Positions 33,478 to 43,429 of a DNA stretch of 64,000 nt are shown one piece after another; within the stretch, counting starts at the first letter, position 1; each line of letters opens with the position of its first letter. Position numbers and translations under genes: made by a program. The notes beneath the pieces are model-generated. The model did not search any database. It worked only from the letters and a program-made list of their open reading frames with translations, and had not been told where the DNA came from. Origin of the DNA: Polytrichum commune (taxonomy: Eukaryota > Streptophyta > Polytrichopsida > Polytrichales > Polytrichaceae); assembly GCA_950295325.1 (NCBI GenBank), contig OX485807.1, positions 24,647,666-24,711,665 on the forward strand, written 5' to 3'.

Positions 33478-36400
33478 CTAAACTGCTTGGGAGAAGGACA
33501 TATCAATGTCCATGAACTCTGTGGGCCACATTATAAAGTGCCCTACTGCTTGTCCTACCAAGGTCACGGGTGGATCATCTAGATCTATGGGTGCAAACAA
33601 ACTGTAGTTGTCATCTAGGCTTTTCAACACTTCTACAGACACACATCCTGCAATTATGGTTCTCCCGTGTAGAGAAGCACCAGCTACATTCTGCACTTTC
33701 CCGAGTGCCACAACTTTATCCTCCTCCCCTTCTTGAATTCCCTTGAGTCTCACATGGTCACCCTTCTTGAACTCCGGGTCCTCACCTTCTTGTGCAACCT
33801 ATAATAATAATAACAACACAAAACATGCATCAGTTGGGACTCAATTGTTGCTTTTATACAACGATGTACATCTCCAAGGCTCATGGGAATTATTCAAATG
33901 CTATGACTGTGAGAAGACACATATGCTAACGTCATTACTAATATCAGTCACGTATTCTAACTTCATGACTGAATCTAATCAAGCCTGGTCGCTCGTTCCA
34001 TACTACAAGTCTACAAACAGTCACGAACTTGCCATACTGAATTTCTAAAGACCTAAGGCACAACATTCCAGGAAGTGGCACATGGCACTTACATGTTCAC
34101 TTATCTGTACGTTCAAGTTTTTGGAAAGGATCACAGGGTCACCCTTCTTTAAATCCGGGCCCTCGGTTTCTTGTACAACCTATAAAAAAAAACACACACA
34201 AAACATGGATCAGTTGGGATTGAATCACTAAATAGGTGCTTTCAGAAAAAGAAACCTGTGAAAATACATGGCATGTGTGCACTTACATCTTCACTTACCG
34301 CTGCGTTCATGTTTCTCTTCCTCTTCCCTTTCGCGTTTTGCTGACTGTCAATGTTGGCCTCTTTGCTCTTCTCGGGTTGAGCTTTGCTCCCCCGGACTGC
34401 CCTTTGCTTCTTTGTATCATCGGGATCTTTCTTCAGCTTCTCAACCTCTGTCAATCGCATTCTCTTTTGGGTGCGAGTGTCCTCTTTTGCAGGCTTCGAA
34501 GCCCTCAAATTCCGAGTTGAGTACACAATTGGGGCACGTTCTCCTGACTCTGCCACGGTCACTGTACCACAATCCGGAGTGCCTCCTGTAGGGTTGCTCG
34601 AAGTTCCCGACGGATGTGAGTCCTTCACGTCACCTACTGCAGGAATCTCCTCTGCCTTCTCCGGATCTGCCGGCTGCGATTCGCACTCCCCTACTTGCTG
34701 CAAACCCAGTTGATTACAAAGTATAAGGATCCACTCAGTCATTGCTTTTCATCAAGAGCAATGTTTGTAAATGGGTTCAACAAAGCCTCACCTTCTTGTG
34801 AATTCCAGTCACTTATTTGAATTCAATGACAATGGATAGTAATACATATTAAACTGATGACTGTGAGAAGTCACATATTCTAGCTTCATTACTATTATCC
34901 ATCACGAATTTGATGTTCATGACTGCATCTAGTAAAGCCTGGTCACTGTTTCCATATCAATGACTACAATCAGTAACGAACTTGGCATGGTGAATTCTTC
35001 TAGAACTAAGGCACAAGATTTTAAGAAGTGCCCAAGCAGGAGTTGTAACAACAGGAGCTGGACAACACACATGAAGTCATGTTTGTACCTGCAGTGACAT
35101 CAAGCTTTCTTGGACCTGATCTGGCTTTCGTGAAGTGTCGGTGCCGGTGGACTCTGAGCTGGAGTTGCCTTTTGCACTTGCTGCCTTCATGGGGGTGACA
35201 ACGGGAATCTGCAGGTGCTGCATGATGCGTTCAATGTTCTTCTCCATCGCTCTCCGCCAATCACTGTCCTGCTCTGGCTTTGCATCAGACACTCGGCTAC
35301 TCGGGGAGGTTTCACTTCTGGGAATGAGTCTTCGAGGGGCATCTTTGTCGCGTGCAAGCTCCCTTTCAATTTCAACCCTAGTTGGGCTTCTCTCCAGCTT
35401 AATGGCCTGCACAGAGATCTTACATCTTATAGTTAGTGCTGCATGATTACAAAATCTTAGATTCTCTATGACCCAAAAAAGTCACGCAAACTCTGGTGAT
35501 AACTGATGACAGTCACATACTCTAATTTGATGACTGCACCTAGCCACATCATGACCTGGTTTTCGCATTGGAACAGTTGTACAACCTTTGAGATCATCTT
35601 CAACCTTATCTGTCTATTGCAAATATTTCTAATAGGGTAGTTGTATTGTGGCAATTGCCATTGAGTACTCAAAGAGTATCGCTTATATTACGAGGCTTCA
35701 TTCATAAGAGGAGGTTGTTTCTATTCCCAGGTTGAAAGTTATCATATATTATGTTGCATGTGGGTCTCCAATATAGAGTGGATACGGATGTTTTGCAAGT
35801 TGTGAGGTTGGAGCTGTAATGGACTGAAGACTTACCAATTGAGCTCGAACATATTCTTCGTTGCGCCCGGCTGAAGATGGCCTCCTCACTTGGGCTCGGC
35901 TGTATCGCAACTTCTCTGCTTCCTGTTGTTTTTTCTCCTCCAAGATGAGTTTTGACAACTTCACCCAATGGTCATGCCGAATGTGCTTTGGCTTGTCCTT
36001 CCCTTCTTGCATTCTTTTCTTCAACTGATATCTCTTCACCTTCAGTTGGCCCTTCAATATGCTGTGGAAAGCCTCCTCTGTCACCTTGCCAAGGCCCCCA
36101 TGGTACTCAAAAGTGTTGTCCACTCGTTCCTTGACAGCGAGCAACATCGAAGTGTTGAGATTCTTGTAGTTGTCTTCGCTGAAATCTATATCCTGCGCAT
36201 GACCTCGAAGACATGTTAGCCACAGCGGACAATTTTGTCCTTGTGGATGTCCCCTCAGATCGACCTCCACAAGGTGTTTTCTGGGCCCTCCAGCATCTCG
36301 AAAAGTGACCTCCTGAGCCTGTTGTTGCTTCAAAGCGACCCGTCGTCTGGACTTCTGGTCTCTGGAATATGAGGGTTTACCTAAGCTCTCAGTCATCTCC

Positions 36401-39400
36401 GATGGGGAATACGTGGACGAGTTCACCACAGGCTCCTGCATCTCCATCGCTCGCCTCCATTGCAGTAGTTGGAGTTGTTTTTCTGCAATTTGAAGGTCCA
36501 AGCTGCTAATGGGGCCGTGGCGGGGGAGGCCTCGGCCACGCGAAGGAGGTGTGTTGCCTCCCTGAACACGAGGAAGCTCGGGTACTACGTCATTGCAGTA
36601 ATCGAACGGCTCCCCTGTTAGTGAATCCTCTGACATCTTAAGGGGTTTGTCGTGTTGGGGTCGGTCTCTTTGCGGCGGACGGAGGCTCGTTGACGTGGGT
36701 TTTGGAATTCCACAACCTCCAGGACCTCGCTTGCGCACCTCCCAAACAGTTGGCTCGGTTGTCTGAGCTCTGGCCTGCACAGTGCATACAGAGGTCATCA
36801 ATCTCAATGTCAAGGTTAGTCGTTCTCTCAGTTCATGTGACTAGAACCAGTCACATGAGCTCAACGCATACGAAGTTTGTTAGTCAACTATTTAGTTCAT
36901 GTGACTAGAACTAGCGAGAACATCACGAGCGACAACCCCAACATTTCCTGGAGAGATGTCGGGAGGATACTGGGCTCACAATGGCAAAACATGAGCGAAA
37001 AAGATAAGAAGGTCCCCACTCAAAACCCTCATAAATGTGTACCTATCATGCCTTTTGTCTTCCTTCCATTATTGCCTGACAAAATCATTAATTCTTCAAT
37101 GCGATTTGAGATATATTTACAAACACTGTGATAGCAGCTAGACTAAAACTTTACATTAAGGAATGCAGCATACATAACCATAATATAGTGATCAGTGACT
37201 AGTTCCAGATGAAGTCATTGTGGGAAGAATAAACAGGTCTGAATTTGTCGACAGCCTTGGGCAATCAAAACCAATGAAAATATTCTTTTCAACAAAAAGA
37301 CTTCTAAGAAATTCTTTCCAGTGGACTCATAACATGGTGTCAACATGGAAAGGGAAATTGTTTAATTGCATTCACCTGTAAATGAATCCAGCCATATATA
37401 AGGAAGGCAGAGGCAGACAAGAAACGATACCAGAGAGAGCTGAAGCGCTGCAAGAAATGTTAGTGCTCAATACAAGATGCGGCTGACCAAGTGACCTTCT
37501 CCAAGCCCATGGAATTACACATCTTGATTTAGTTGTGATATAGACAAACCTTCCAGATACATTGATTGACAATCTTATTTTGCTACCCTAACCCCTCGAT
37601 TGAGCTGTGTATTCAAAGGATGCCAAAAAAATTTACTAAAAAAACCTTACCTGGTGATTGCACAACGCTACTTGTAAGTTGTTAGACCGGCCACAAAGAG
37701 AGTAGAAACATGTGGACTGTCCAAGACTGCCAATGACAGGCTTCATGAGAATTTCAGAAATGGTATCTTTTGACCCATCGCGAAAAAAATCAAGCATTAA
37801 ACCCCTCTGTATGACACCTTCAGGCCCAGAACGGGCCTTTCGAACCTATAAGGGTTAACAGTAGGAAGGCACTAAGAGAGGTCAGCTTTTCCAATTACTT
37901 CGCATCTCAAGTACACTAAACAAGCTGATGAAGATAATCAATAGCTCGTTGGGCAGGCTGCCTACAAATCGGGAAGTGCAAGTGTGCAGGGGCTTGGTAA
38001 TTTGAGAAATGAAATAAATTGAAAAATTATTAAAAAAAATCTGAATAAGGTTGTGCTCTTGCAGGTTATTGGTAGTCTATATAGAGATGGCAGGCTTGGC
38101 CTTGCAGGATGCAGGCTCCACATCATGGTCCGGGGAGAACTGACAGCTAGTTACAGATGAACTACTTGAGTTTGATAAATAATTGGTTTAATTGACAGGC
38201 TTCATGAGAATTACCGTTTGTTTTAGAGGAATCTCAGGCATCCTTCATTGAATCTACTTAGAAACCTGTGCTTTCACTGAAACTATGACAAATACAATTG
38301 CAAAATCCACCCACTCTTCTTTCAGACTGACCTAGTTCATCACAAGATTTGAGGGCTTGATTGATAAGAGAAGCCTGTGCACTTGAAAAGAAAATTCAAC
38401 ATCCATGAGGCAAGTTCGCCTTCTGCCTGCTCACAGATTCTAAAACGGAATAAAGATGAGCCAGAAATAGTAGGACATTCAAAAAGATAAGTGTGCATCC
38501 TGAAAATGGACACTTGTGATCTGGACAGGACAGAAACCATACTACGGCGCATGAAGGCTGGGATATACCTTTCCATTTTCCTTTTGAATACTGTCAAAAG
38601 TGAGTTGAGGAGTAAATATACAAAGAAAAATATTGACATACAGAAATCGAAAGATGGTCTACACCTGAAAAAGAAGTTGCTTCAAAAATGAACACTTCAA
38701 AGCATATACATTGCCCTTCCTAAACCTGCTGGTGCTCATTAAACTGGAAGTTTGTTTTGAACTTGAACCTTAAGCCTTCCACCAAGAATTATTAGAAATT
38801 CAGTAGGGATTCCACTCTCACAAAGCACGTTGTAGCCAGCGTAGGGCATCCATAAGGAAGGACTGAAGATTTTGTTTTCTGATGCACCTAAACTGGAGAA
38901 ATTTTATGTAGCTCACACAAGGTTCCCCTTACCCTCATGCAAACTATTGTGAGCAGCAAGTAGCACACCAGGGAGTAGAAACTCATCCATGCACCTCTTC
39001 TGCTCACCTCTAACCAAACATCCTTGTCTTTACACCCATCAGGCCAGGTATCGATACAACTTTCTGTCTACCCTATCCCTTTCCAGAAATTCTCTTTCAA
39101 TCAAGGATTCAATGCGCTTTTTAATCACAGCAGGGTTCGGTAAAAAGCGAGCTTGGAGCTGCTTGGTCACCTCACTGATGATATTGTTGTGGTCCAAAAG
39201 TCGTCTTGACTTCATGATTCTCACAATAGCAGCCTCTATTTGCGGTTTCCTATCTTGATCGACTATGCCCAAAAACTGCCCAGACATTGCTCCACCTTAA
39301 ATCTAACTCAGTGTAGCGACACATCGTTGCTACACTTGACGATTACCCACCCCAAATGAATGCTTACAGCATGTGAAGAAATCCCAACAGTGAGTTAGTA

Positions 39401-40209
39401 CACTCACCTGAGGATTTTGCTTGCTTTGATGTGGCTTTCCCACTCCTACTGGCAAGGTGTCATCATCGCCATTGCCACGCTCGTCTTCAAGGCAGATGTC
39501 AGCTTCGCTGTCCGTGTTCTCTTCTTCGTTGTGCCACTCCTCGGAACTGCTATTCACGCTCCGCCCGCCCTCCTTCGATTCCTTCGATTCCGCGTCCTTG
39601 TGCTTCTTCCTTGCACTCCGCAACGTTGTGCCAGATCTTGGTGGGTTTTTGTTTAGTCGCTTACTCCGACGCACGAGCTCCAAACCCCCACTGTAGTCCT
39701 CTCTGCAGGTCAAGCAAACCTGAAGTTAGTGAGGTCGAAACCAAACTCAGTGAAGGAGTTCTGCTCACATTAAATAGAGGAGGCCAGGAGGATGACCTTA
39801 GGGGCTACGGTTTAGGGTTTCCTTACCCTAAACGTGGGTTTTCGAGGCTGCTGGAGCCGGCGCGGCGGGTGCTCTTCACGGTTGCGTGATTCCCCTCTCC
39901 TGTTGCCGCTTCGGTCGTGCATGTGATTGTTGACTCTTTCAACGATGCTGCCAGAATGGGGACTCCAAGCTCCTGTAGCTTGAGGGCGTTCTTCCGTAAG
40001 TTCGCCTCCCGCAGCCTCTCGTAATCGGGCACTTCGGCGTCCTCGTCTCTCCCAAACCCTTCCTCCGATGCCTGGTCCTCAGATCCTTCCGAACCCCGGT
40101 CCTTGGAGTTGGTGTCGTCCTCTTCAGTTGCCGAAGGCGCTGCAACGGCGTTCGTGGGCGTCTCCATCGCCAGAGCAAGCAGGAGCACTGAGGCGTGGGA
40201 GGCATTCAA
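33478..40209 (-). CDS. TNPA-like second CACTA protein (Transposase_24 type), seven-exon model
   Basis: Exons on the minus strand: 40209-39827, 39702-39408, 36774-35836, 35406-35089, 34697-34299, 34179-34093, 33798-33478. Every junction has GT/AG and the frame stays open for about 913 residues, with phase 0 at all introns but the first. The N-terminus is acidic, then [20 protein letters not shown] and a basic [13 protein letters not shown] segment. Exon 3 holds a Transposase_24-like stretch ([34 protein letters not shown]), as in Ptta/En/Spm second proteins. Exons 4-5 are charged and lysine-rich with likely nuclear signals. The C-terminus (KKGDHVRL...[12 protein letters not shown]...[14 protein letters not shown]) resembles the DUF8039-type end of such proteins. 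Start could also be the Met at 40167. Intron 2 (2.6 kb) contains captured host pieces. Expected role: DNA binding at subterminal repeats with TNP2. Confidence 0.7.
33756..34228 (-). repeat. 381-bp-period duplication that doubled the start of the last TNPA exon
   Basis: About 88 bp at 33756-33845 recur at 34137-34228 (GGTCACCCTTCTT, CCGGG-CCTC, TTCTTGT-CAACCTATAA, AAACATG-ATCAGTTGGGA). The two copies contain the 5' part of exon 7 and of exon 6 with their acceptors; their products both begin V-QE-E-P--KKGD-V-L. Confidence 0.85.
36830..36914. repeat. Two TGACT dyads, the second cut at the capture junction
   Basis: GTTCATGTGACTAGAACCAG-TCACATGAG at about 36831-36859 is a complete dyad. A second copy starts at 36894 (AGTTCATGTGACTAGAACTA) but stops at 36914, where HMG-box coding sequence begins without the right half of the dyad. 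Confidence 0.7.
36915..37011 (+). pseudogene. Captured exon fragment of an HMG-box protein
   Basis: The plus-strand frame reads [20 protein letters not shown] then [12 protein letters not shown], the second half of helix 1 through helix 2 of an HMG box (compare the family pattern NP-IS---VG--LG--WK-MS--EK). It is preceded by AG and ends AAG|GTCCCC, so it has the borders of an exon. Which HMG-box gene donated it (HMGB or SSRP1-like) cannot be told from 32 residues. It lies in TNPA intron 2 on the opposite strand. Confidence 0.7.
37651..37845 (-). pseudogene. Captured host exon, unrecognised, in phase with the TNPA gene
   Basis: 195 bp open on the minus strand ([20 protein letters not shown], then [20 protein letters not shown]), bounded by TTATAG| acceptor and CAG|GTAAGG donor, phase 0 at both sides. 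It lies in TNPA intron 2 between exon 2 (ends phase 0) and exon 3 (starts phase 0) on the same strand, so it could be spliced in as a 65-residue cassette without breaking the frame. I do not recognise the protein. Confidence 0.6.
37846..39038. other. Host-derived sequence with possible further exon fragments
   Basis: A minus-strand stretch around 38430-38340 ([20 protein letters not shown]) looks coding but is unassigned. TGACT dyads, abundant elsewhere in the element, are not seen here. The 31-bp sequence at 38997-39027 is repeated exactly at 40941-40971. Confidence 0.4.
39039..39275 (-). pseudogene. CUL3: Captured 3' end of a CUL3-type cullin gene
   Basis: After a GGGCATAG| acceptor-like site the minus strand encodes [60 protein letters not shown] and [13 protein letters not shown] followed by a stop: the complete C-terminal winged-helix domain of a cullin, including the IVRIMKSR neddylation motif (target Lys) and the invariant Y-YLA end. 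Wording is closest to plant CUL3 rather than CUL1 or CUL4. About 74 of 730 or so residues are present, uninterrupted. It lies in TNPA intron 2 on the same strand; its phase does not match exon 2, so it is probably not part of the TNPA product. Confidence 0.85.
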
Positions 40210-40219
40210 GCGCCCTTGC

Positions 40220-40460
40220 CATCGCCATTTTGAAAATCAGGTGAGAGCCGTTGCCAGCGTCAATTTGTGAACTTAATGCTGCTTAGATCAGAGAGTAGCA
40301 CCACTACGTTTGAACGCCGCCGGTAAGTAGGCCGCTTTTAGGGTTTAGGGATCTGTAACGAAAGTGAAATGCAAAGATTCAGGTTTAGGGTTTCTAGTCA
40401 CATTAAGGTACAGATCTAATTGCTACTGTCTAGGCTGCTTTAGGGGTTTAGGGTTTAGCT
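40220..40460. promoter_or_regulatory. Telo-box cluster upstream of the TNPA-like gene
   Basis: TTTAGGG-type motifs occur at about 40337-40353 (TTAGGGTTTAGGG), 40383-40391 and 40443-40459 (GGGGTTTAGGGTTTAG), and another inside intron 1 near 39811. In plants the complement AAACCCTA (telo box) is a promoter element of many growth-related genes. Here the motifs lie 130-250 bp upstream of the TNPA start, in the interval between the two divergent genes. It may be the element's own promoter or a captured one. Confidence 0.5.
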
Positions 40461-40983
40461 ATGGTGTTCGAGAATTTCAATCCACTGGGGTGATGGTATT
40501 ATAAGGGTAAATGGTTCAAATGGTTGTTACTCTGCTCTGGGCTTCTTTTGGCTTGCATGTTGGAAGGAACCGTTAAAGAGCTCAATTGTTGGTGAATGAA
40601 CAAAGCACAAATGCTTCCAATGGATGAGAAGCCCTAATAAAACCCTAACAAAGTTGTTTCAAGTGCCCGGAACTATTTGTTGTTTCAAGTGCCTGGAACT
40701 ATTTGTTTAGATCACTTGTCATACTCTAGGTGGATTACAGTATATCTCACTCCCAACTTGCATATCCACTATCTTAGAACAAGATCCTTATTAGATTGAA
40801 TCCTTCTACTATGGCTTCAATGAATGTTTGGAAATCTTAAGACTTCATTGATATGTTATACTGGACATTCCCAACTTAGATGAGTTGGAGTTGTCATATT
40901 GCCTTCTGATTTCACGCATCTTTAGCTTTCAATACAAAGCCTTCTGCTCACCTCTAACCAAACATCCTTGTTCTGTACATGTG

Positions 40984-41086
40984 ATGACAGTGGCAGCATT
41001 AAAGAAGGCCCTGGATCTGGCATTGAAGGTGGAGAAGGTAACGAAGTTCAAGCAAGTAGAGAGGCACTTGCAGAATCCTTGCAGGT
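40984..41086 (+). pseudogene. Possible captured exon, unrecognised
   Basis: Open in two frames and ending TTGCAG|GTGAAC, a good donor; a GATGACAG| acceptor-like site is at the start. One frame gives GSIKEGPGSGIEGGEGNEVQ, the other ALKKALDLALKVEKVTKFKQ. I cannot tell which is real or what gene it came from. It directly follows the 31-bp repeat at 40941-40971. Confidence 0.4.
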
Positions 41087-41303
41087 GAACAACTGATTGA
41101 ATTTCTAAACTCACTTTGGAGAAGTGTCATTACAGATGCCATTTATTACTTGTACCTGTAAATGTTGTTCCTTCACTGCAAGATTTTGCATCTTAAATGA
41201 AAGTTCTTCATGTGTCATCCTTCTCATTTATATACTTTCCCTGATGGCCATGGCTGCCTAATTAACAGATTTTTTTTCAGGCTCTGATTAACTTGTCTAC
41301 CAG

Positions 41304-41438
41304 GTTCGATTAATTGCCTCAGTCCCAGGCTACCATGAAGGTCGAAATTTGGCCAAATGGGGACACATGAAGCCTCGCTCCATCTTACAAGAGCAATGCT
41401 TTGACAAGCAGTTTGCAGGTGCTCCCTGCATTTATCAG
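41304..41438 (+). pseudogene. TDP1: Captured exon of tyrosyl-DNA phosphodiesterase 1
   Basis: The 135-bp exon, bounded by TCTACCAG| and CAG|GTACCT, encodes [20 protein letters not shown] and [20 protein letters not shown] ending CIYQ. This is the segment between the two HKD-type halves of plant TDP1 (pattern [21 protein letters not shown]). TDP1 removes topoisomerase-I adducts from DNA 3' ends. Neither catalytic motif is included, so the piece has no enzymatic capacity. It is the only TDP1 exon I can see here. Confidence 0.8.
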
Positions 41439-41616
41439 GTACCTACACATGACTGCAAATTCTAGGTAATCCTTTTATTTTATTTTATGTTAAGGATGTG
41501 ATGATTATGTATATGGGTAGACAAGTTTATGTATATAGGAGGACAAGTTTTTGGTGACATAACATCTCTGGGTATGCAACATCTTATAATCTGCTTGGGT
41601 TTATGACTGTCTACAG

Positions 41617-41785
41617 TGCTTGGATATCTGAGTGCTTTAGCCTCTGGGCAGCACTTCCCAATTGTCGGTATTGGAATCTACAGTGGGCTTCTCTTAATGC
41701 ACGCTGCATCAAGCACTCAAGAAGCTCTTTTGATTGGGAGCCTTTCTTGCCCACTCTCTTCACGAATTTTGTGCGCTCCTTTGAG
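41617..41785 (+). pseudogene. Possible captured exon, hydrophobic frame
   Basis: Bounded by CTACAG| and GAG|GTAATT. One frame is fully open and hydrophobic (LGYLSALASGQHFPIVGIGI, YSGLLLMHAASSTQEALLIG), compatible with a membrane segment; another frame is open as well. Source gene not recognised. Confidence 0.45.
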
Positions 41786-41871
41786 GTAATTCACATCCAG
41801 AGAAGGTATTCCTGATGACATCAATATTGTGTTTCTCTTTTGACATGGCACTTGTGATGATATATGCACAG

Positions 41872-42957
41872 GTCAGCAGATGCTTCTGTAAGGTTGTTTG
41901 ATCACCGCAAAATTTCAGCTAGTGGTCAAGGAGTTCCTATTGAGCAATTTGAAGGGCATTCTGCTGCTGTACTGTGTGTCCAGGTATACTCAATTGCATC
42001 AGCAGTAATTAAATTATTTCACTTGTATAAATTTATCAGCACTTGCGCACATAGTTAACTAGAATTTGTAATTTGTCATTGTATAGCACCCTTATTTGCA
42101 AGTAAAGATCCTTGTCATGGAAAATGTGATGTTCTCCCACAGTGCATTTGGAAATTGCAAAATGTTGGGTATAAAAAACAAAATAAGGAATGTCAGCTGA
42201 ATATTGGAAGTAACTGCTTGACAAAACTCTCAACCTTTAAACTCCAACTGCCTTATACTACTTGGAGTCGTGAGGTTAAAAAATTTGTATGTCCGCAAAT
42301 GTATATGAAGAAGCCATGATCAATGAAAGTTTCCGAGCTAATCTTGAGTTGCTTCAACTTATTAAAGTCCACTGATGGTGAGCCATAAGAAGGCCACTAG
42401 GCACCCCAATTATGTTGACTGTTGAGTCTAGAATGGTTGACAATTTTTGAGCACAGGGTCGAATCTCTTTCAAACACAGGTCTCTTTGGTGTCCAATCTT
42501 CAATCTGCACCTACCCACACACCACTCAAACATAGGTGTCCGATTAACCAAATCAGGCCCACTTATCTTAATGAATGACCTTGTGGATTGCAATGTGCAG
42601 TGGTGTCCTGACAGAGCATCCGTTTTCGGAAGCTGTGCTGAGGATGGATTGCTTAATGTTTGGGACTATGAGAAGGTTAGAGTTTTTTGCCTTATTTTAG
42701 TTTGTCTCCAATTGGTCCTTCTGTGAGTTCTCACATTTCGAGTCCCAGTTAGCTGCACCTTTGAGATTGCACGCTGGTTTGTGAAGAGTCAAGTTTGAAT
42801 AACTATGTCCCTCGTCACTTCAATATTAAATCGAAATCTTGTCAAGTAGTTTCTAATGTTGTCTAATATTACAGGTGGGCAAGACACTTGATACAAGTAA
42901 ATTTAAGCAACCAGTGAAGGTGCCTTACGGACTTTTCTTTCAACATACAGGGCACAG
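41872..42957 (+). pseudogene. Captured MSI4/FVE-type WD40 gene fragment, three exons with introns
   Basis: Three consecutive exons with canonical borders: 41872-41983 (SADASVRLFDHRKISASGQG, FEGHSAAVLCVQ), 42601-42675 (WCPDRASVFGSCAEDGLLNV, WDYEK) and 42875-42957 (VGKTLDTS, YGLFFQHTGHR). They give about 1.5 WD40 blades in the order and wording of plant MSI4/FVE (FEGH-AAVLCVQW-PD-SSVFGS-AEDGLLN-WD). That protein is a histone-binding WD40 subunit acting with histone deacetylases and in transposon and flowering-gene silencing. Retained introns show DNA-level, not retro-, capture. The first intron also contains a 170-bp dispersed repeat (42405-42547). Confidence 0.85.
42405..42547. repeat. Dispersed repeat inside the captured WD40 intron
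   Basis: Same-orientation relative of 61335-61473: shared TTTTGAGCAC, AATCTCTTT-AAACACA-GTCT, ACCACTCAAA-ATAGGTGTC-GATTAA. The insertion may predate capture (present in the donor gene) or follow it. Confidence 0.65.
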
Positions 42958-43429
42958 GTGTGCAGTGTGGATACTTCACTTCCATGCCTCAAGTGAATAA
43001 TATTCATGGAACTCTTAATTATTGCATTTGATAGATCACCGTAGACTGTTGTTTGGCTTAACACTATATAGAGTGTTGATAGGTGATTACTATGTTGGAT
43101 TCAGTATGGGCTTCTAGATAGAGAGGACGTCATAGGACACTTGGTGATTTATGATAAGTCATGAAGAGCACTCTATTCAATTGAATATGAATGGAAAAAA
43201 TTGAATATGAATGTGTTTGGTGTTGTGGGAAGTTGCATCACATGTGAGCTTTTGATGAGTATTTATGATATGTGTGATTCTTGGCAGCTAATGGTAAGTG
43301 AAACAAAGAATAAGAGTAATGGATACATATTTGCATCGTATGACTGCTAGCAATCAACCAAGGGTCGAATTCTGTAAACATGTGGTTGCAACCCTTGCTC
43401 CCTTCTTCATTCCTTTTTGCTGAAGGATG

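Noticed and set aside
34236-34713. Long plus-strand open frames opposite the TNPA exons
   Set aside because: They are antisense shadows of minus-strand exon 5, whose frame has splice borders and a recognisable charged nuclear-protein composition.
35077-35446. Plus-strand frame at 35135-35446
   Set aside because: Antisense to TNPA exon 4, which has GT/AG borders in phase with its neighbours.
36877-37131. An intact plus-strand HMG-box gene of 84 codons
   Set aside because: Only 32 residues match the HMG box; the rest is intron-like sequence after an AAG|GT donor, and the upstream Met lies in the element's own dyad repeat.
39417-39889. 152- and 79-codon plus-strand frames
   Set aside because: Antisense shadows of TNPA exons 1-2; the peptides are arginine/serine/leucine-rich noise from GC-rich coding DNA.
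41603-42058. A single functional WD40 protein at 41.6-43.0 kb
   Set aside because: Only about 1.5 blades are present, with no start, stop or following exons, so it is a captured fragment.
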